From NCBI GenBank assembly GCA_021775275.1, contig JAJFIE010000076.1:1-8506 (forward strand): 8,506 nucleotides of DNA, read 5' to 3'. Shown piece after piece: positions 6,797-8,506 of the stretch. This stretch comes from Rhodospirillales bacterium. GTDB lineage: Bacteria; Pseudomonadota; Alphaproteobacteria; Rhodospirillales; Casp-alpha2. The position numbers were made by a program, and so were the translations under genes. The notes under the pieces are model-generated. The model was not told the origin of the DNA, ran no database searches, and saw nothing but the letters and a program-made list of their open reading frames with translations. Each line of letters opens with the position of its first letter. Within the stretch, counting starts at the first letter, position 1.

Positions 6797-8506
6797 GCGA
6801 GACCAACCCGCTCCCGACCCAGGCCCGCGTTGTTATTATTGGCGGCGGGATTATCGGGTGCTCTACCGCCTATCATCTGGGGAAATTGGGATGGAGCGAT
6901 GTGGTTCTGCTGGAACGGGCAAAATTGACCAGCGGGTCTACCTTCCATGCGGCGGGGCTTGTCGGCCAGCTTCGGTCTAATGCCAACGTGACGCAACTGC
7001 TGAAATACAGCGTGGAGCTATACGATAAACTGGAAGAAGAAACCGGTCTTGCCACAGGTTGGAAGATGAGCGGTTGCCTGCGGCTGGCTACCAATGATCA
7101 ACGCATGATCGACTACGAGCGTCAGGCTACCATGGCGCGGAGCTTCGGTCTGGAGATGGACATTCTCAGCCCAGAGGAATGTCTGAATTTGTGGCCCATA
7201 ATGGATGGCGCCGATCTGGCGGGGGGATGTTTTATGCCGACCGATGGTCAGGCAAATCCATCCGATATTACCCAGGCACTGGCGAGAGGGGCTCGTACGG
7301 CAGGGGTTCGCATCATCGAAGATTGCGGCGTCACGGCGATTCACGTGAAGAACGGTCGGGTTAGTGGTGTCTCCACCACCGAAGGTGAAATCGCCTGCGA
7401 GATTGTCGTGAATTGTGGCGGCCAGTGGGCGCGCGAAGTAGGGCATCTGGCAGGCGTCAATGTGCCCCTGATATCCGTGCAGCACCAATACATGGTGACG
7501 GAGCCTATCGAAGGCTTGCCACGTGACATGCCGACCATCCGCGATCCTGATCGGCGGATTTATTTCAAGGAAGAAGTCGGCGGCCTGGTCGCTGGTGTGT
7601 ATGAGCCGAACCCCATCCCGTGGGCCAACGATGGTATTCCCGAAGGCTTCCATTTCTCGCTTCTGGACTCCAACTGGGATCATTTTGAACCTGCTATCGA
7701 GCAATGCATGGCCCGCGTGCCATTGCTTGAAAAGGCTGGGATCAAGGAACTGATCAATGGCCCTGAGTCCTTCACCCCCGATGGGAATTTCATTCTGGGT
7801 GAAGCGCCGGAGATAGAGAATTTTTACGTCGGCGCCGGTTTTAATGCTTTTGGTATTGCCTCCGGTGGCGGTGCAGGGCGCGCCCTTGCCGAATGGATTA
7901 TGGCTGGTGAGCCATCCATGGATCTGGGGCCGGTGGATATCAGGCGTTTCGGTCCTCACCACAACGATATCGAGTGGGTCAGAAATCGTACCCTGGAGCT
8001 TTATGGCAAACACTACACGCTACCCTGGCCGTTTGAGGAACACGAGGCATGCCGTCCATTGCGAACATCGCAACTCTATGATCGCTTGCGTGATCAGGGG
8101 GCGTGTTTTGGTGAAAAGATGGGATGGGAGCGCCCCAACTGGTTTGCGCCAACCGGGATAGAGCCAAAGGATGAATATGCCTTTGGCCGTCAGAACTGGT
8201 TTGCCCATGTAAGTGAAGAGCACAAGGCTGTGCGCGAACGCGTTGGCCTGTTTGATCAATCATCCTTTGCCAAATTTGAGATGCGCGGTCCCGATGCGGA
8301 AAAGGCGCTTTCGTGGATTTGTGCAAATAACGTGGAAAAACCAGTGGGCCGGGTGACCTATACCCAGATGCTGAATATGCGGGGTGGGATTGAATGTGAT
8401 CTGACAGTCGCGCGGTTTGCCGATGATCTGTTTTACATCGTTACAGGCACAGGGTTCAGGACCCATGATTACACCTGGATACGTCGTAACATTCCGGCAG
8501 ATTGTG
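6793..8506 (+). CDS. Dimethylglycine/sarcosine dehydrogenase-like FAD enzyme with GcvT domain (3'-truncated)
   Basis: The first 571 codons are present and the frame runs off the right edge. Residues 12-370 are a DAO-type FAD domain: dinucleotide motif IIGGGIIG at 15-22 (G17, G19, G22), E41 at the end of the second strand, and GSTFHAAGL at 48-56, where H52 aligns with the histidine that carries covalent FAD in mammalian DMGDH and SARDH. Residues about 375-430 look like the FAO_M linker, ending in RPLRTSQLYDRL. The GcvT-like part starts near 432 (FGEKMGWERPNWF, EYAFGRQNWF, VGLFDQSSFAKFEMRGP). Family members oxidatively remove an N-methyl group and pass it to tetrahydrofolate, with electrons going to an ETF-type acceptor or oxygen. 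Judging by the fragment at the left edge, about 240 residues are missing. The start overlaps the kinase stop (ATGA, 6793-6796), so the two are probably translationally coupled. The exact substrate is not determined by sequence. Confidence 0.92.
   Translation, partial: MSETNPLPTQARVVIIGGGIIGCSTAYHLGKLGWSDVVLLERAKLTSGSTFHAAGLVGQLRSNANVTQLLKYSVELYDKLEEETGLATGWKMSGCLRLATNDQRMIDYERQATMARSFGLEMDILSPEECLNLWPIMDGADLAGGCFMPTDGQANPSDITQALARGARTAGVRIIEDCGVTAIHVKNGRVSGVSTTEGEIACEIVVNCGGQWAREVGHLAGVNVPLISVQHQYMVTEPIEGLPRDMPTIRDPDRRIYFKEEVGGLVAGVYEPNPIPWANDGIPEGFHFSLLDSNWDHFEPAIEQCMARVPLLEKAGIKELINGPESFTPDGNFILGEAPEIENFYVGAGFNAFGIASGGGAGRALAEWIMAGEPSMDLGPVDIRRFGPHHNDIEWVRNRTLELYGKHYTLPWPFEEHEACRPLRTSQLYDRLRDQGACFGEKMGWERPNWFAPTGIEPKDEYAFGRQNWFAHVSEEHKAVRERVGLFDQSSFAKFEMRGPDAEKALSWICANNVEKPVGRVTYTQMLNMRGGIECDLTVARFADDLFYIVTGTGFRTHDYTWIRRNIPADC

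Noticed and set aside
7018..8013. Long open frame of 331 codons on the minus strand
   Set aside because: It lies wholly antisense to the flavoprotein gene, has no recognisable domain, and its length is explained by codon bias of the + strand gene.
1..8506. The window as a closed circle (plasmid or tandem unit)
   Set aside because: Although the ends hit homologous points, joining base 8506 to base 1 puts the flavoprotein out of frame and the end sequences do not overlap.

Overview
The window looks like part of an alphaproteobacterial chromosome, possibly from a marine or Rhodospirillales/Roseobacter-type organism. This rests on the moderate GC content, the protein family styles and the gene set; it is an inference, not a placement. 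It holds one compact locus for taking up and breaking down a methylated (quaternary or tertiary) amine. No RNA genes, insertion sequences, CRISPR arrays or phage genes were seen.

Layout, left to right. (1) The C-terminal part of a dimethylglycine/sarcosine-dehydrogenase-like protein (GcvT fold), cut by the left edge, on +. (2) A DeoR/GlpR-type repressor on -, converging on gene 1. (3) A 234-bp divergent control region with a tandem 10-bp repeat, a pair of longer imperfect repeats, a possible sigma-70 promoter and a 5'-UTR hairpin. (4) A periplasmic binding protein of the glycine betaine/proline/TMAO class, followed by a strong hairpin. (5) A ProV-like ABC ATPase, a double-length (667 aa) permease carrying two ProW-like domains, a choline/ethanolamine-kinase-like phosphotransferase, and a second dimethylglycine-dehydrogenase-like flavoprotein cut by the right edge. 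Genes in block 5 overlap by 4 bp (ATGA) or lie 9 bp apart, so they almost certainly form one operon.

Working model (inference). The binding protein, ATPase and permease import a methylated amine. The kinase phosphorylates a hydroxyl group on it or on a derivative. The flavoproteins remove N-methyl groups oxidatively and pass the one-carbon unit to tetrahydrofolate. DeoR-family repressors usually sense phosphorylated small molecules, so the kinase product could be the inducer. The kinase is the unexpected part: dimethylglycine and sarcosine have no hydroxyl to phosphorylate, so the true substrate is probably something else (choline, a methylated ethanolamine or carnitine are examples). The two flavoprotein genes are cut by the window edges at almost the same point of the family alignment.
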